Shown here in pieces: positions 54,616 to 62,888 of a DNA stretch of 64,000 nucleotides. Each line of letters begins with the position of its first letter. The first letter of the stretch is position 1. Both the position numbers and the translations under genes were made by a program. The DNA comes from Bordetella petrii (lineage in GTDB: Bacteria > Pseudomonadota > Gammaproteobacteria > Burkholderiales > Burkholderiaceae_B), in the NCBI GenBank assembly GCA_017745595.1, contig WMBV01000003.1, forward strand, positions 1 to 64,000, in the 5' to 3' direction. Under the pieces are notes generated by a model. The model did not search any database, was not told the origin of the DNA, and saw nothing but the letters and a program-made list of their open reading frames with translations.

Positions 54616-55263
54616 TCAGGCGGCCGGCTGGGCCTGGCAGGGAGAGAATTCGCCGTTGGCCGGGTCGCGCAGGAACAGCAGGCCGGTGGCCACGCCGAAA
54701 TAGGCGCCGTGCAGTTCCATCTGGCCTTGTTCGACGCGGGTGCGGATCGACGGGAAGGTCATCAGGTTTTTCAGGCTGTGTTCGACCACGGCCCATTCCA
54801 GCCGGCGGATGTCGATGGCGCGGTCGCCGGTGCGCGGCGTGTCTTCGGCCAGGGAGGTGACCTGCGACATCCATTTGCCGATGAAGTCGATTTCGGTCAG
54901 GGGCTGGGCGTCGTCGAACACGGCGCGCACGCCGCCGCACGACGCGTGCCCCAGCACCACGACGTGCTTCACGTTGAGCGCGCTGACCGCGAATTCGATG
55001 GCCGCGCTGGTGCCGTGCAGGGACGAGGATTTGGCTTCGCCTTCGTACGGAGGCACCAGGTTGGCCACGTTGCGGATCACGAACATTTCGCCGGGGCCGG
55101 CGTCGAAGATGACTTCGGGCGATACCCGCGAATCACAGCAGCCGATGAGCAGGATTTCGGGGCTTTGGCCGGTTTCGCCCAGTTGTTCGTAGCGCTTGCG
55201 TTCGTTGTGGAAGCGGCCGTCGAGGAATGCCTGGTAGCCGTCGGAAAGTCGTTTGGGAAACAT
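54616..55263 (-). CDS. Beta-class carbonic anhydrase
   Basis: The ATG at 55263 (MFPKRLSDG) gives 215 aa. Zinc ligands: Cys in GCCDSRVSPEV with its Asp-Arg dyad, and His/Cys in VLGHASCGGVRAVF. It interconverts CO2 and bicarbonate in the cytoplasm. Lies 46 bases upstream of the GST gene on the same strand. Confidence 0.95.
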   Translation of the reverse strand: MFPKRLSDGYQAFLDGRFHNERKRYEQLGETGQSPEILLIGCCDSRVSPEVIFDAGPGEMFVIRNVANLVPPYEGEAKSSSLHGTSAAIEFAVSALNVKHVVVLGHASCGGVRAVFDDAQPLTEIDFIGKWMSQVTSLAEDTPRTGDRAIDIRRLEWAVVEHSLKNLMTFPSIRTRVEQGQMELHGAYFGVATGLLFLRDPANGEFSPCQAQPAA

Positions 55264-55365
55264 AGTGGTGTCCTTGTTGTTCTGGCATACGCGCACCGTT
55301 ATTTTCCCACAGCACCCTTACAAGTTTCCGGGGCGGGCCGGCGCCGCTACGCGCGGGCGGCGGCG

Positions 55366-55695
55366 CTATTGCGCCTTGATATCCATGGCGGTGAAGCGGG
55401 TAAAAGTATGCGGGGTGGACGCCTGCACTTGCCAGCTTTCGCCGGGCGCCAGCGGCGTGTCGCGCTCGTCGGTGGCGCGGCCGACTTCGTGGTTCTGGGC
55501 GTCGTACAGCACGAAGGTGACCGACAGGCGCTGCATCGGCCGTTCGCCGTGATTGGACACGACGCCGGTGATGAGCGAAGTGCCGTCGGCCTGGCGGGTG
55601 GCGGCCAGGTTGTTGATGGATACGCCGTGCGGCAGGCTTTGGGCAGAGGCGGCGGACGCCACCGCCAGCAACAGGGAGGCGAGAGTTTTCTTCAT
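55366..55695 (-). CDS. FxLYD-domain exported protein
   Basis: The ATG at 55695 gives 109 aa with a signal peptide (residues 1-18, ending ASAQ). The rest is a beta-sandwich FxLYD domain (GVSINNLAATRQADGTSLITGVVSNHGERPMQRLSVTFVLYDAQ). Such proteins are periplasmic with unknown role. Confidence 0.85.
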   Translation of the reverse strand: MKKTLASLLLAVASAASAQSLPHGVSINNLAATRQADGTSLITGVVSNHGERPMQRLSVTFVLYDAQNHEVGRATDERDTPLAPGESWQVQASTPHTFTRFTAMDIKAQ

Positions 55696-55807
55696 GGCGG
55701 TTTCCTGGGGCGCGTGGTTGGCCCGATTACCACCATAGAACGGGGCGGGCGGCGGCGCAAGCGCCGGGGGCAATGGCGGGTAATGCCAGGTAATGAGGGG
55801 TAATGGC

Positions 55808-55903
55808 AGGTGTCTGACTCCCGCAGGGTGTCAGACACCGCGATGGTTGGGATGGCCCGGGCACACTTCGGTGTCTGACACCCTGGCGGGAGTCAGACAC
55901 CTG
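55808..55903. repeat. Composite inverted-repeat element, copy 2
   Basis: Arm 1 (55808-55840) is identical to arm 1 of copy 1. Arm 2 (55869-55903) is its reverse complement with one extra G. The 28-base spacer differs from copy 1. Situated between the FxLYD and cyclase genes. Confidence 0.8.
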
Positions 55904-55930
55904 GCTATCCACACCTGGCGTCACACCTGG

Positions 55931-56971
55931 CTACACGGTGGCGACGGGGGTGACGGGCGAGCCGATGGCGTGGGGCATGCGCAGGGGCGGGGCGGTCAGC
56001 ATGAAGTGGTGGCGCTTGTTGGCGTGCAGCCAGTCGGCCAGATCTTTCAGGTACCAGAGCTCGGCCAGCGGCAGCCCCAGTTTGAACAGGCAGTGGTGGT
56101 GCAGGGGCAGCATGGCGCGCGGGCCCTGGCGGTCGCGCGCGGGGTAGGCCTCGACCGCGTAGTTGTCGGCGCAGATCGCCACGATGCCGCTGTCGGTAAT
56201 CCATTGCAGCAGCGCCGCGTCGGCGCCGTCCAGGGCGGCGCCGTAGCCGTGCAGCACGTCGGGATCGGGCTGGCCGGCCATCTCGACGACCTTTTCCGCG
56301 AAGCCGGTGCGCAGCACCAGCATGTCGCCGGATTCGATGGCGATGCCATCGGCTTGCAGCACCTGCATCAGTTCGGCATGGCCGATCAGGGTGCGGCCGG
56401 TGCCGAAGTGGCGGGCCAGGTCCAGCAAGACCCCGCGTCCCTGCATGCCGTGCGCGGCCAGGTTTTCCACGCCCAGCTTCAGCGCAGCCGAGGGGCCGCC
56501 GCTGTTGCAGCCGCAGCCCGCGTGGTCGGCGTCGGCGGGCCCCACGATGTCGATGCCGGCGCGATAGCCGTTGTAGTAGCACAGCTCGGCGCGCCCGTCG
56601 CCGTCGGCGTCGAACAGCGCGCCCACGTGGGCCAGCGAGTCCCATTGCGTGGAGTACTGCATCGACAGCAGCACCTGGTCGTCGCTGAGCACATCGACCG
56701 CATCGGGATTCACGTTGCGCAACGGAAAGTTCAGGTACGGCGTGTCTTGCAGCCGCGTGGGGCTGAGCTGGGGCGGGTGGCGGCGCGGGTTCAGCACGTT
56801 GCCGCCCGGCAGGTCCAGCGGCAGCGACAGGCAGAACGATTTGCCCGCGCGGATCTCGCGCGCGCCCTTGAGCACTTGCGCTTCGGTCAGCAGGTTCAGC
56901 CGGCCCAGCTGGTCGTCGGGGCCGTAGTCGCCCCAATTCGAGCCCTCGGGGCGTTGCTTCCAGCGTTGCAT
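55931..56971 (-). CDS. Cyclase-family (kynurenine formamidase-like) protein
   Basis: The ATG at 56971 (MQRWKQRPEGSNWGDYG) gives 346 aa. It matches the cyclase/formamidase fold: QWDSLAHVGALFDADGDGRAELCYYNG supplies the HxGxxxD-like metal site and a later CADNYAVEAYPARD the second. These metal-dependent enzymes hydrolyse amides or lactones. It follows pcaD in the operon, so a ring or lactone substrate from aromatic breakdown is plausible. Confidence 0.8.
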   Translation of the reverse strand: MQRWKQRPEGSNWGDYGPDDQLGRLNLLTEAQVLKGAREIRAGKSFCLSLPLDLPGGNVLNPRRHPPQLSPTRLQDTPYLNFPLRNVNPDAVDVLSDDQVLLSMQYSTQWDSLAHVGALFDADGDGRAELCYYNGYRAGIDIVGPADADHAGCGCNSGGPSAALKLGVENLAAHGMQGRGVLLDLARHFGTGRTLIGHAELMQVLQADGIAIESGDMLVLRTGFAEKVVEMAGQPDPDVLHGYGAALDGADAALLQWITDSGIVAICADNYAVEAYPARDRQGPRAMLPLHHHCLFKLGLPLAELWYLKDLADWLHANKRHHFMLTAPPLRMPHAIGSPVTPVATV

Positions 56972-56976
56972 AGGCT

Positions 56977-57756
56977 TTACTCCGTCAGGAAGTCGGCTAC
57001 CGCGCGGGTATAGGCTTCCGGTTGTTCCCAGTTGGAAATGTGCGAGGTGTCCAGCTCTACATAGCGCGCACCGGCGATGCCCGCGGCCAGGTCGCGGCCG
57101 TTTTGCGGGGTGGTGGCCGGGTCTTGCGTGCCGGCGATCACCAGCGTGGGCGCCTTGATCTCGCCCAGCCGGCCGCGCAGGTCGGCGTCGCGCAAGGCGG
57201 CGCAGTTGGCGCTGTAGCCGTCGTTCGAGGTGCGTCGCAGCATGTCGACCAGCACCTGGGTCAGGCCGGGGTCGGCGGCGCGGAATCCCGCCGACAGCCA
57301 GCGTTCGACCAGCGCGGGCGCCAGGGTTTCCAGGCCGCTTTGCGACACGGCCTCGATGCGCGCCGACCAGCTTTCGGCGCTGCCGATGCGGGCCGCGGTG
57401 TTGCTCAGCACCAGCCTGCGCACGCGTTGCGGGTGGTCCAGCGCCAGCTGCAGGCCGGTGGGGCCGCCCATCGACAGGCCGCAGAAATCGGCCTGGGAGA
57501 TATCCAGGTGGTCGAGCAGCTCGGCCACGTCGCCCGCCAGCTGCGCGAAGCTGTATTCGCCAGCGGGCACCGACGATTTGCCGTGCCCGCGCGTGTCGTA
57601 GCGCAGCACGCGGAAGTGCCGCGACAGCGCCGGCACCTGGCGCGCCCACATGTCGGCGCACGTGCCCAGCGAGTTGGACAGCACCAGTACGGGCGCATCG
57701 GCGGGGCCGTCGATGACGTAATACAGGCGCACCTGGCCCAGATCAGCGTAAGACAT
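56977..57756 (-). CDS. pcaD: 3-oxoadipate enol-lactonase
   Basis: A 259-aa alpha/beta hydrolase: the oxyanion SNSLGTCADMW, the nucleophile in CGLSMGGPTGLQLAL, Asp in GTQDPATTP and His in DTSHISNWEQP. Length and motifs are those of PcaD, which opens 3-oxoadipate enol-lactone. Sits between the YciI-like and cyclase genes in the operon. Confidence 0.92.
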   Translation of the reverse strand: MSYADLGQVRLYYVIDGPADAPVLVLSNSLGTCADMWARQVPALSRHFRVLRYDTRGHGKSSVPAGEYSFAQLAGDVAELLDHLDISQADFCGLSMGGPTGLQLALDHPQRVRRLVLSNTAARIGSAESWSARIEAVSQSGLETLAPALVERWLSAGFRAADPGLTQVLVDMLRRTSNDGYSANCAALRDADLRGRLGEIKAPTLVIAGTQDPATTPQNGRDLAAGIAGARYVELDTSHISNWEQPEAYTRAVADFLTE

Positions 57757-57783
57757 AAGGATTCCTGTAAGAAGGTGCCGGCG

Positions 57784-58080
57784 CTACAGCAGGCACTGGC
57801 CGTTCACGTAGGCCTTGCGCCAGCGCGTGATGGCCACGCGCTCGAACAGGCCGGCCTGGCTGAAGGGGTCGGCGGCGATGAAGGCTTCGGCGGCCTCGCG
57901 GGTGTCGAGGTCGACCACGTACAGCCCGCCGCCCGCGTCCTGGCCATCGTCGTGCAGCTTGGCGCCGCAGGCCAGCAGCAAATGCTTGTTGGCGTCGAGG
58001 AATTCCAGGTGGGCGGCGCGCTGTTGCTGGCGCAGGGCCTGGTGGCCGGGCTTGTCGAAGGTCTCGATGATGTAGGGCAT
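57784..58080 (-). CDS. YciI-family small protein
   Basis: A 98-aa YciI-type ferredoxin-like protein (PGHQALRQQQRAAHLEFLDANKHLLLACGAKL, then DTREAAEAFIAADPFSQAGLFERVAI). The conserved His/Asp pair of YciI is present. Function in aromatic operons is unknown; it may assist muconolactone chemistry alongside CatC. Confidence 0.85.
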   Translation of the reverse strand: MPYIIETFDKPGHQALRQQQRAAHLEFLDANKHLLLACGAKLHDDGQDAGGGLYVVDLDTREAAEAFIAADPFSQAGLFERVAITRWRKAYVNGQCLL

Positions 58081-58092
58081 GGCGGGCCGCGC

Positions 58093-58368
58093 TCAGATGG
58101 CCGAGGGATGGCGCGCCAGCGCCGTCACCTGGATGTCCATGTACGGGAACAGCGGCAGCGACGACAGCAATTGGTGCAGTTCGTCGTTGCTGTCCACGTC
58201 GAAGATGCTGACGTTGGCGTAGCGGCCCGTGACGCGCCACAGGTGCGGCCACTTGCCGTCGCGCTGCAGTTGCTGCGCCAGGGCTTTTTCATCGGCCTTG
58301 AGTTTGTCGGCGCGTTCGGCCGGCATGTCCACCGGCAGGTTCACTTGCATCTGGACCATGAACAACAT
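58093..58368 (-). CDS. catC: Muconolactone delta-isomerase
   Basis: A 91-aa protein, the standard CatC length. MLFMVQMQVNLPVDMP, KWPHLWRVTGRYANVSIFDV and a short C terminus match the family. It converts muconolactone to 3-oxoadipate enol-lactone, the substrate of PcaD next door. No catA or catB is in the window, so muconolactone must come from elsewhere. Confidence 0.92.
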   Translation of the reverse strand: MLFMVQMQVNLPVDMPAERADKLKADEKALAQQLQRDGKWPHLWRVTGRYANVSIFDVDSNDELHQLLSSLPLFPYMDIQVTALARHPSAI

Positions 58369-58386
58369 GGCGGGCTCCTATCGTGT

Positions 58387-59031
58387 TCAGCGGGAAAATT
58401 TCAGCGGCAGGCCGGTCAGGCGCAGCAGCTCGTCGGCGTTCATGTCGCCGAACATGTCGATGACGGTGATGCCGTCGGCGCGGATGTCGAACACGGCCAC
58501 GTCGGTGTACACGCGCGATACGCACTGCACGCCGGTGAGCGGGTAGCTGCATTCGGCCACCAGCTTGCTCTGGCCGTCGCGGGTCAGCAGTTCCATCATG
58601 ACGAAGACGTCTTTGGCGCCGCTGGCCAGGTCCATGGCGCCGCCCACGGCCGGGATGGCGTCGGGCGCGCCGGTGTGCCAGTTGGCCAGGTCGCCGCGCT
58701 GCGACACCTGGAACGCGCCCAGCACGCAGATGTCGAGGTGGCCGCCGCGCATCATGGCGAACGAGTCGGCATGGTGGAAGAACGAGCAGCCGGGCAGTTC
58801 GGTAACGGGCTGCTTGCCGGCGTTGATCAGGTCATAGTCTTCCTGGCCCTTGGCGGGGGCGGGGCCCATGCCCAGCATGCCGTTTTCGGTGTGCAGGATG
58901 ACTTCGCGGCCGGCCGGCAGGTGGTTGGCCACCAGCGTGGGCAGGCCGATGCCCAGGTTGACGTAGGCGCCTTCGGGGATGTCTTGCGCGACGCGGGCGG
59001 CGATCTGGTCGCGGGTCAGTTTGCTGCTCAT
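58387..59031 (-). CDS. pcaJ: 3-oxoadipate CoA-transferase subunit B
   Basis: A 214-aa beta subunit of class I CoA-transferase. Signature YVNLGIGLPTLVANHL and the catalytic Glu in ENGMLGMGPAP. Overlaps the alpha subunit by ATGA. It transfers CoA from succinyl-CoA to 3-oxoadipate. Confidence 0.92.
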   Translation of the reverse strand: MSSKLTRDQIAARVAQDIPEGAYVNLGIGLPTLVANHLPAGREVILHTENGMLGMGPAPAKGQEDYDLINAGKQPVTELPGCSFFHHADSFAMMRGGHLDICVLGAFQVSQRGDLANWHTGAPDAIPAVGGAMDLASGAKDVFVMMELLTRDGQSKLVAECSYPLTGVQCVSRVYTDVAVFDIRADGITVIDMFGDMNADELLRLTGLPLKFSR

Positions 59032-59717
59032 TGCTGCTCCTTGGCGGCCGGGGCGGCGTCGATCTGCACGACGCGCTTGACGAAGATGCCGGGGGTAACG
59101 ACGGTTTCGGGATCGAGTTCGCCCAGTTCGACGATTTCGCGCACCTGGGCCACGGCCACGCGCGCGGCGCTGGCCATGATGGGGCCGAAGTTGCGCGCCG
59201 TCTTGCGGTACACCAGGTTGCCCCAGCGGTCGGCGCGGTCGGCCTTGATCAGGGCATAGTCGGCATGCAGCGGGTATTCCAGCACATAATGGCGCCCGTT
59301 GATTTCGCGGATTTCCTTGCCGTCGGCCAGCGGCGTGCCGTAGCCGGTGGGCGTGTAGAAGGCGCCGATGCCGGCGCCGGCGGCGCGGATGCGCTCGGCC
59401 AGGTTGCCCTGCGGCACCAGTTCGAGTTCGATCTTGCCGCTGCGATACAGGCCGTCGAAGATCTGCGAATCGGCCTGGCGCGGAAACGAGCAGACAATCT
59501 TGCGCACCCGGCCGGCGCCCAGCAGCGCGGCCAGGCCGGTGGTGCCGTTGCCCGCGTTGTTGTTGATGATGGTGAGTTCTTTGGCGCCTTGTTCGAGCAG
59601 GGCGTCGATCAGTTCCATCGGCTGGCCGGCCGTGCCGAATCCGCCGATCAAGACGGTGGCGCCGTCGGGTACGTCCGCCAGGGCGGCTGCCGCGTTGTCA
59701 ACGAGCTTAGAGATCAT
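59028..59717 (-). CDS. pcaI: 3-oxoadipate CoA-transferase subunit A
   Basis: A 229-aa alpha subunit with VLIGGFGTAGQPMELIDAL and INNNAGNGTTGLAALL, the family's N-terminal CoA-binding segments. First gene of the pca operon, divergent from the IclR regulator across the 36-bp nested palindrome. Confidence 0.92.
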   Translation of the reverse strand: MISKLVDNAAAALADVPDGATVLIGGFGTAGQPMELIDALLEQGAKELTIINNNAGNGTTGLAALLGAGRVRKIVCSFPRQADSQIFDGLYRSGKIELELVPQGNLAERIRAAGAGIGAFYTPTGYGTPLADGKEIREINGRHYVLEYPLHADYALIKADRADRWGNLVYRKTARNFGPIMASAARVAVAQVREIVELGELDPETVVTPGIFVKRVVQIDAAPAAKEQQ

Positions 59718-59750
59718 GGGTGTCCCGGTTAAAAAGGGCGTGTCATAATT

Positions 59751-59786
59751 TGTTCTTTATTAGAACTTTCGTTCTGTCAAAGAACA
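59751..59786. promoter_or_regulatory. Nested palindrome operator between pcaI and the IclR gene
   Basis: Outer arms TGTTCTTT / AAAGAACA (59751-59758, 59779-59786) and inner arms AGAAC / GTTCT (59762-59766, 59771-59775) share one centre. The four half sites carry GTTC/GAAC cores. Its place between the divergent genes fits the operator of an IclR activator. Confidence 0.7.
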
Positions 59787-59865
59787 TCGTTTCATGGGGG
59801 CCAGGGAGTGTCAAGGCGCATGCGCCTGGCGGCTTCCCGGGCCGGCAATCCAGGCTGCCGCACGT

Positions 59866-60654
59866 ATGGCTATCGATACGCAAGAAACCCAGCAACCCAG
59901 CGATACCTACGTGCAGTCGTTCGCGCGCGGGCTGTCGGTGATCCGGGCGTTCGGCCCGCAACGCCCGCAGATGACGCTGTCCGAAGTGGCGGCCGCCTGC
60001 GGCCTGACCCGGGCGGGCGCGCGCCGCATTCTGCTTACCCTGGTGCACCTGGGGTATGTGGCGATGGACGAGCGCAAGTTCGCCCTGACGCCGCGCATTC
60101 TCGAGCTGGGGTATTCGTACCTGTCGGCCACGCCGCTGTGGGACCTGGCGCTGCCCTATATGGAAGACGTGGCCGAGACCACGCGCGAATCCTGTTCGGT
60201 ATCGGTGCTGGACGGCACCGACATCGTGTATATCTTGCGCCTGTCGACCCACAAGGTCATGAGCATCAATCTGTCGGTGGGCAGCCGGCTGCCGGCCTGG
60301 GTCACGTCCATGGGCCGGGTGCTGCTGGCGGGCTTGCCGCCGGCCGAGCAAGACCGCGTGCTGGCGGCCAGCGACATCCGCGCCCATACCCCGCATACCG
60401 TGACCGACCTGCCGGGGCTCAAGCGCATCCTGGCGCAGGTGCGCGCCGACGGCTATGCCTGCGTGGTGCAGGAACTCGAGCCCGGGCTGCAGTCGGTGGC
60501 GGTGCCCATCGTGGGCCGGGGCGGCCGCGTGGTCGGAGCCATGAACGTCAGCGGGCATGCCAACCGGTATTCGCGCGAGGCCATGCTGGACGCCTTCTTG
60601 CCGCCGCTGCGCCGCGCGGCCGAACAGATCGACCAGGCGCTGCGGCGCCGTTAA
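59866..60654 (+). CDS. IclR-family regulator of aromatic degradation (PcaR/PcaU-like)
   Basis: The ATG at 59866 gives 262 aa. N-terminal HTH (MTLSEVAAACGLTRAGARRILLTLVHLGYV), then the IclR effector domain (PAWVTSMGRVLLAGLP, NLSVGSRLPAW). Closest known roles are PcaR, PcaU and PobR-type activators, which fits the divergent pca operon. Confidence 0.9.
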   Translation: MAIDTQETQQPSDTYVQSFARGLSVIRAFGPQRPQMTLSEVAAACGLTRAGARRILLTLVHLGYVAMDERKFALTPRILELGYSYLSATPLWDLALPYMEDVAETTRESCSVSVLDGTDIVYILRLSTHKVMSINLSVGSRLPAWVTSMGRVLLAGLPPAEQDRVLAASDIRAHTPHTVTDLPGLKRILAQVRADGYACVVQELEPGLQSVAVPIVGRGGRVVGAMNVSGHANRYSREAMLDAFLPPLRRAAEQIDQALRRR

Positions 60655-60696
60655 GGCGTTGCGGTCCGGGGCGGGGGCGGCGGCGGGTCCGGACAT

Positions 60697-61425
60697 TCAG
60701 ACCGGCGCCACGCCCAGCGTGGTGCCGCCGCACACGTACAGCATCTGTCCGGTGACGAAGCCGTTGTCGGGCGACAGGAAGAACATGGCGGCGCGCGCCA
60801 CGTCTTCGGGGGTGCCCAGCCGCTTGACCACGATGCTGTTGATGATGCGCTGCGTTTGCGGCGCGCCGTCGGGATTGCTGTTGCGGAACAGGTCGGTGGC
60901 GATGGGGCCGGGGCCGATGGCGTTGACGGTGATGCCGTCGCCGCCCAGCTCCATGGCCAGCGTGCGGGTCATGCCCACCAGGCCGGCCTTGGTGGCCGAA
61001 TACACCACGCGGTCGGGCTTGCCCAGCGCGGCCCGCGACGACATGTTGACGATGCGCCCGAAACCGGCCGCGCGCATGTCGGGCAGCACGGCCTGCACCA
61101 GGATCAGCGCGGTGCGCAGGTGCAGCGCCACCACGTAGTCCAGGTCGGCCAGCGTGGCGGTATCGGCGGTGCCGGGCTTGGTGGCGCCGGCGTTGTTCAC
61201 CAGCCCGACGATGGCATGGTCGCGCGTGGCCTGGGCGGCCGCGGCCTTCGTTTGCGCCTCGTCGGTCAGGTCGGCCTGGATCGACACCAGCCCTTCGGGC
61301 GGATTGTCGGGCAGGCGGTAATCGATGTTGACCACGCGGTGGCCCGCGTCGAGCAGCGCGCGCACGATGGCGGCGCCGATGCCGGCGCTGCCGCCGGTGA
61401 CCAGATAAGCCTGAGCTTTTTTCAT
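60697..61425 (-). CDS. Short-chain dehydrogenase/reductase
   Basis: A 242-aa SDR: Rossmann TGGSAGIGAAIVRAL, NNAGAT, and catalytic Ser/Tyr/Lys in VNMSSRAALGKPDRVVYSATKAG. Could be a 3-oxoacyl reductase or 3-hydroxybutyrate dehydrogenase. Ends the leftward operon with AtoE and a 3-hydroxyacyl-CoA dehydrogenase, which suggests short-chain hydroxy acid use. Confidence 0.9.
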   Translation of the reverse strand: MKKAQAYLVTGGSAGIGAAIVRALLDAGHRVVNIDYRLPDNPPEGLVSIQADLTDEAQTKAAAAQATRDHAIVGLVNNAGATKPGTADTATLADLDYVVALHLRTALILVQAVLPDMRAAGFGRIVNMSSRAALGKPDRVVYSATKAGLVGMTRTLAMELGGDGITVNAIGPGPIATDLFRNSNPDGAPQTQRIINSIVVKRLGTPEDVARAAMFFLSPDNGFVTGQMLYVCGGTTLGVAPV

Positions 61426-61437
61426 ATCGATGGCCTT

Positions 61438-62775
61438 TTAGTGGGTCAGGATGCCCCAGGCGAGCACGGCGACGATGTCGATCAGCCCCACCCACAGCAT
61501 CATGATGACGGTGTAGCCCATGACGTCGCGCAGCTTCAGCTTCGAGAGCGCCAGCGCGGGCAGGATCCAGAAGGGCTGCACCAGGTCGTTCCAGGCGTTG
61601 CCCAGCATGACCGACATCGAGGTCTGGCTGATCGAGCTGCCGATTTCCTTGGCGGCGTCGATCATGAACGGGCCCTGGATCACCCAGTGGCCGCCGCCCG
61701 AGGGCGCGAAGAAGTTGATGAAGAACGAGCTGATCAGGCCCCAGAACGGCAGGGTGCCGGCCGAGGCCACGTCGACGAACACGTGCGAGATGGTGTTGAC
61801 CAGGCCCGATCCGGCCATGATGGCCATGATGCCGGCGTAGAACGGGTACTGCAGGATGATGCCCGAGATGGTCTTGATGCCTTCATTGAGCTTGGCCACA
61901 TAGGCGGCCGGCGTGCCCAGCAGCAGCACGCCCAGGAACAGGATGGTGAAGTTGATCAGGTTCAGGTCCAGCGAACCGCCGTCCATGAAGTGGAATGCCA
62001 CGTAGGCCATGCCCAGCAGGCCGATCGCGAGGCTGAGCAGGCGGCTGTTGTTCAGCTTCGAGGCGAAGGTGTTCTGTTCGATCAGGTCGCCCGCCGCGGC
62101 GGTTTCGGTGGGCTTGTCGATGCCGGGGTCGACTTCCACGACCTTGTCGCCGCCGCGGGGATGCAGCCAGGCGTTGAGCAGCGGCAAGGTCACGATGATG
62201 ACCAGGCTGGTCAGCAGCATGGGCACCGAGAAGATCGTTTCCGACAGCGGGATGACGCCCATCTGGTCGGCCATGGGGTGGCCGGGCGTGGCGATCAGCA
62301 CCGGAATGCTGGCCGACAGGCCCAGGCCGTACATGGTGAAGCCGCTGTAGGCCGCCGCGATGATCAGCGGATAGTGCACGCCCTTGACCTTCAGCGCCAG
62401 TTTCTTGGCCACGATGCCGCCGATGACCAGGCCGAAGCCCCAGTTCAGGTAGCTGCCGATGCCGCCCACCAGCGTGGCCACGATGATGGCCGTGCGCGGC
62501 TGGTGCACGTGGCTGACGATGCGGTTCAGCAGGCGGTCGGTAAGCGGCGCGGTGGCCAGCACATAGCCCATGGCCAGGATCACCGCCATCTGCGTGGTGA
62601 AGGCCAGCAGGCTCCAGAAGCCCTTGCCCCATTCACGGGTGACCTGGCCCAGGCTCTGGCCCTCGATGCCCATGGCCATCAGCACGGTCAGCAGCGTCAG
62701 CGCGATGGCGAATACGAAGGGGTCGGGCAGATACTTGCGCATCAGCTCCGTGAAAAACGACGTCAGTTTGTTCAT
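61438..62775 (-). CDS. atoE: Short-chain fatty acid transporter AtoE family
   Basis: The ATG at 62775 (MNKLTSFFTELM) gives 445 aa with about twelve membrane segments. PDPFVFAIALTLLTVL and NFFAPSGGGHWVIQGPFMIDAA are AtoE signatures. It imports short-chain acids such as acetoacetate or butyrate. Middle gene of the operon. Confidence 0.92.
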   Translation of the reverse strand: MNKLTSFFTELMRKYLPDPFVFAIALTLLTVLMAMGIEGQSLGQVTREWGKGFWSLLAFTTQMAVILAMGYVLATAPLTDRLLNRIVSHVHQPRTAIIVATLVGGIGSYLNWGFGLVIGGIVAKKLALKVKGVHYPLIIAAAYSGFTMYGLGLSASIPVLIATPGHPMADQMGVIPLSETIFSVPMLLTSLVIIVTLPLLNAWLHPRGGDKVVEVDPGIDKPTETAAAGDLIEQNTFASKLNNSRLLSLAIGLLGMAYVAFHFMDGGSLDLNLINFTILFLGVLLLGTPAAYVAKLNEGIKTISGIILQYPFYAGIMAIMAGSGLVNTISHVFVDVASAGTLPFWGLISSFFINFFAPSGGGHWVIQGPFMIDAAKEIGSSISQTSMSVMLGNAWNDLVQPFWILPALALSKLKLRDVMGYTVIMMLWVGLIDIVAVLAWGILTH

Positions 62776-62888
62776 GCTGCTTCCAGCTCCGGTAAAGCGT
62801 GTCCGTGGGGGCCGTGGCACGCGGCCGCTGGCGGCCGCCCGGCGCGGCGGCCCGCCGGGTCAGGGGTTTGAAAAGAATAGGATGGGGG

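Noticed and set aside
57022-59259. 745-codon plus-strand open frame across the pca genes
   Set aside because: It lies opposite five well-supported genes with family motifs and reads as Gly/His/Val-rich shadow sequence.
60856-62871. 671-codon plus-strand open frame opposite the SDR and atoE genes
   Set aside because: Shadow of two genes with strong motifs; the His/Gln/Asp-rich translation is typical of antisense frames.
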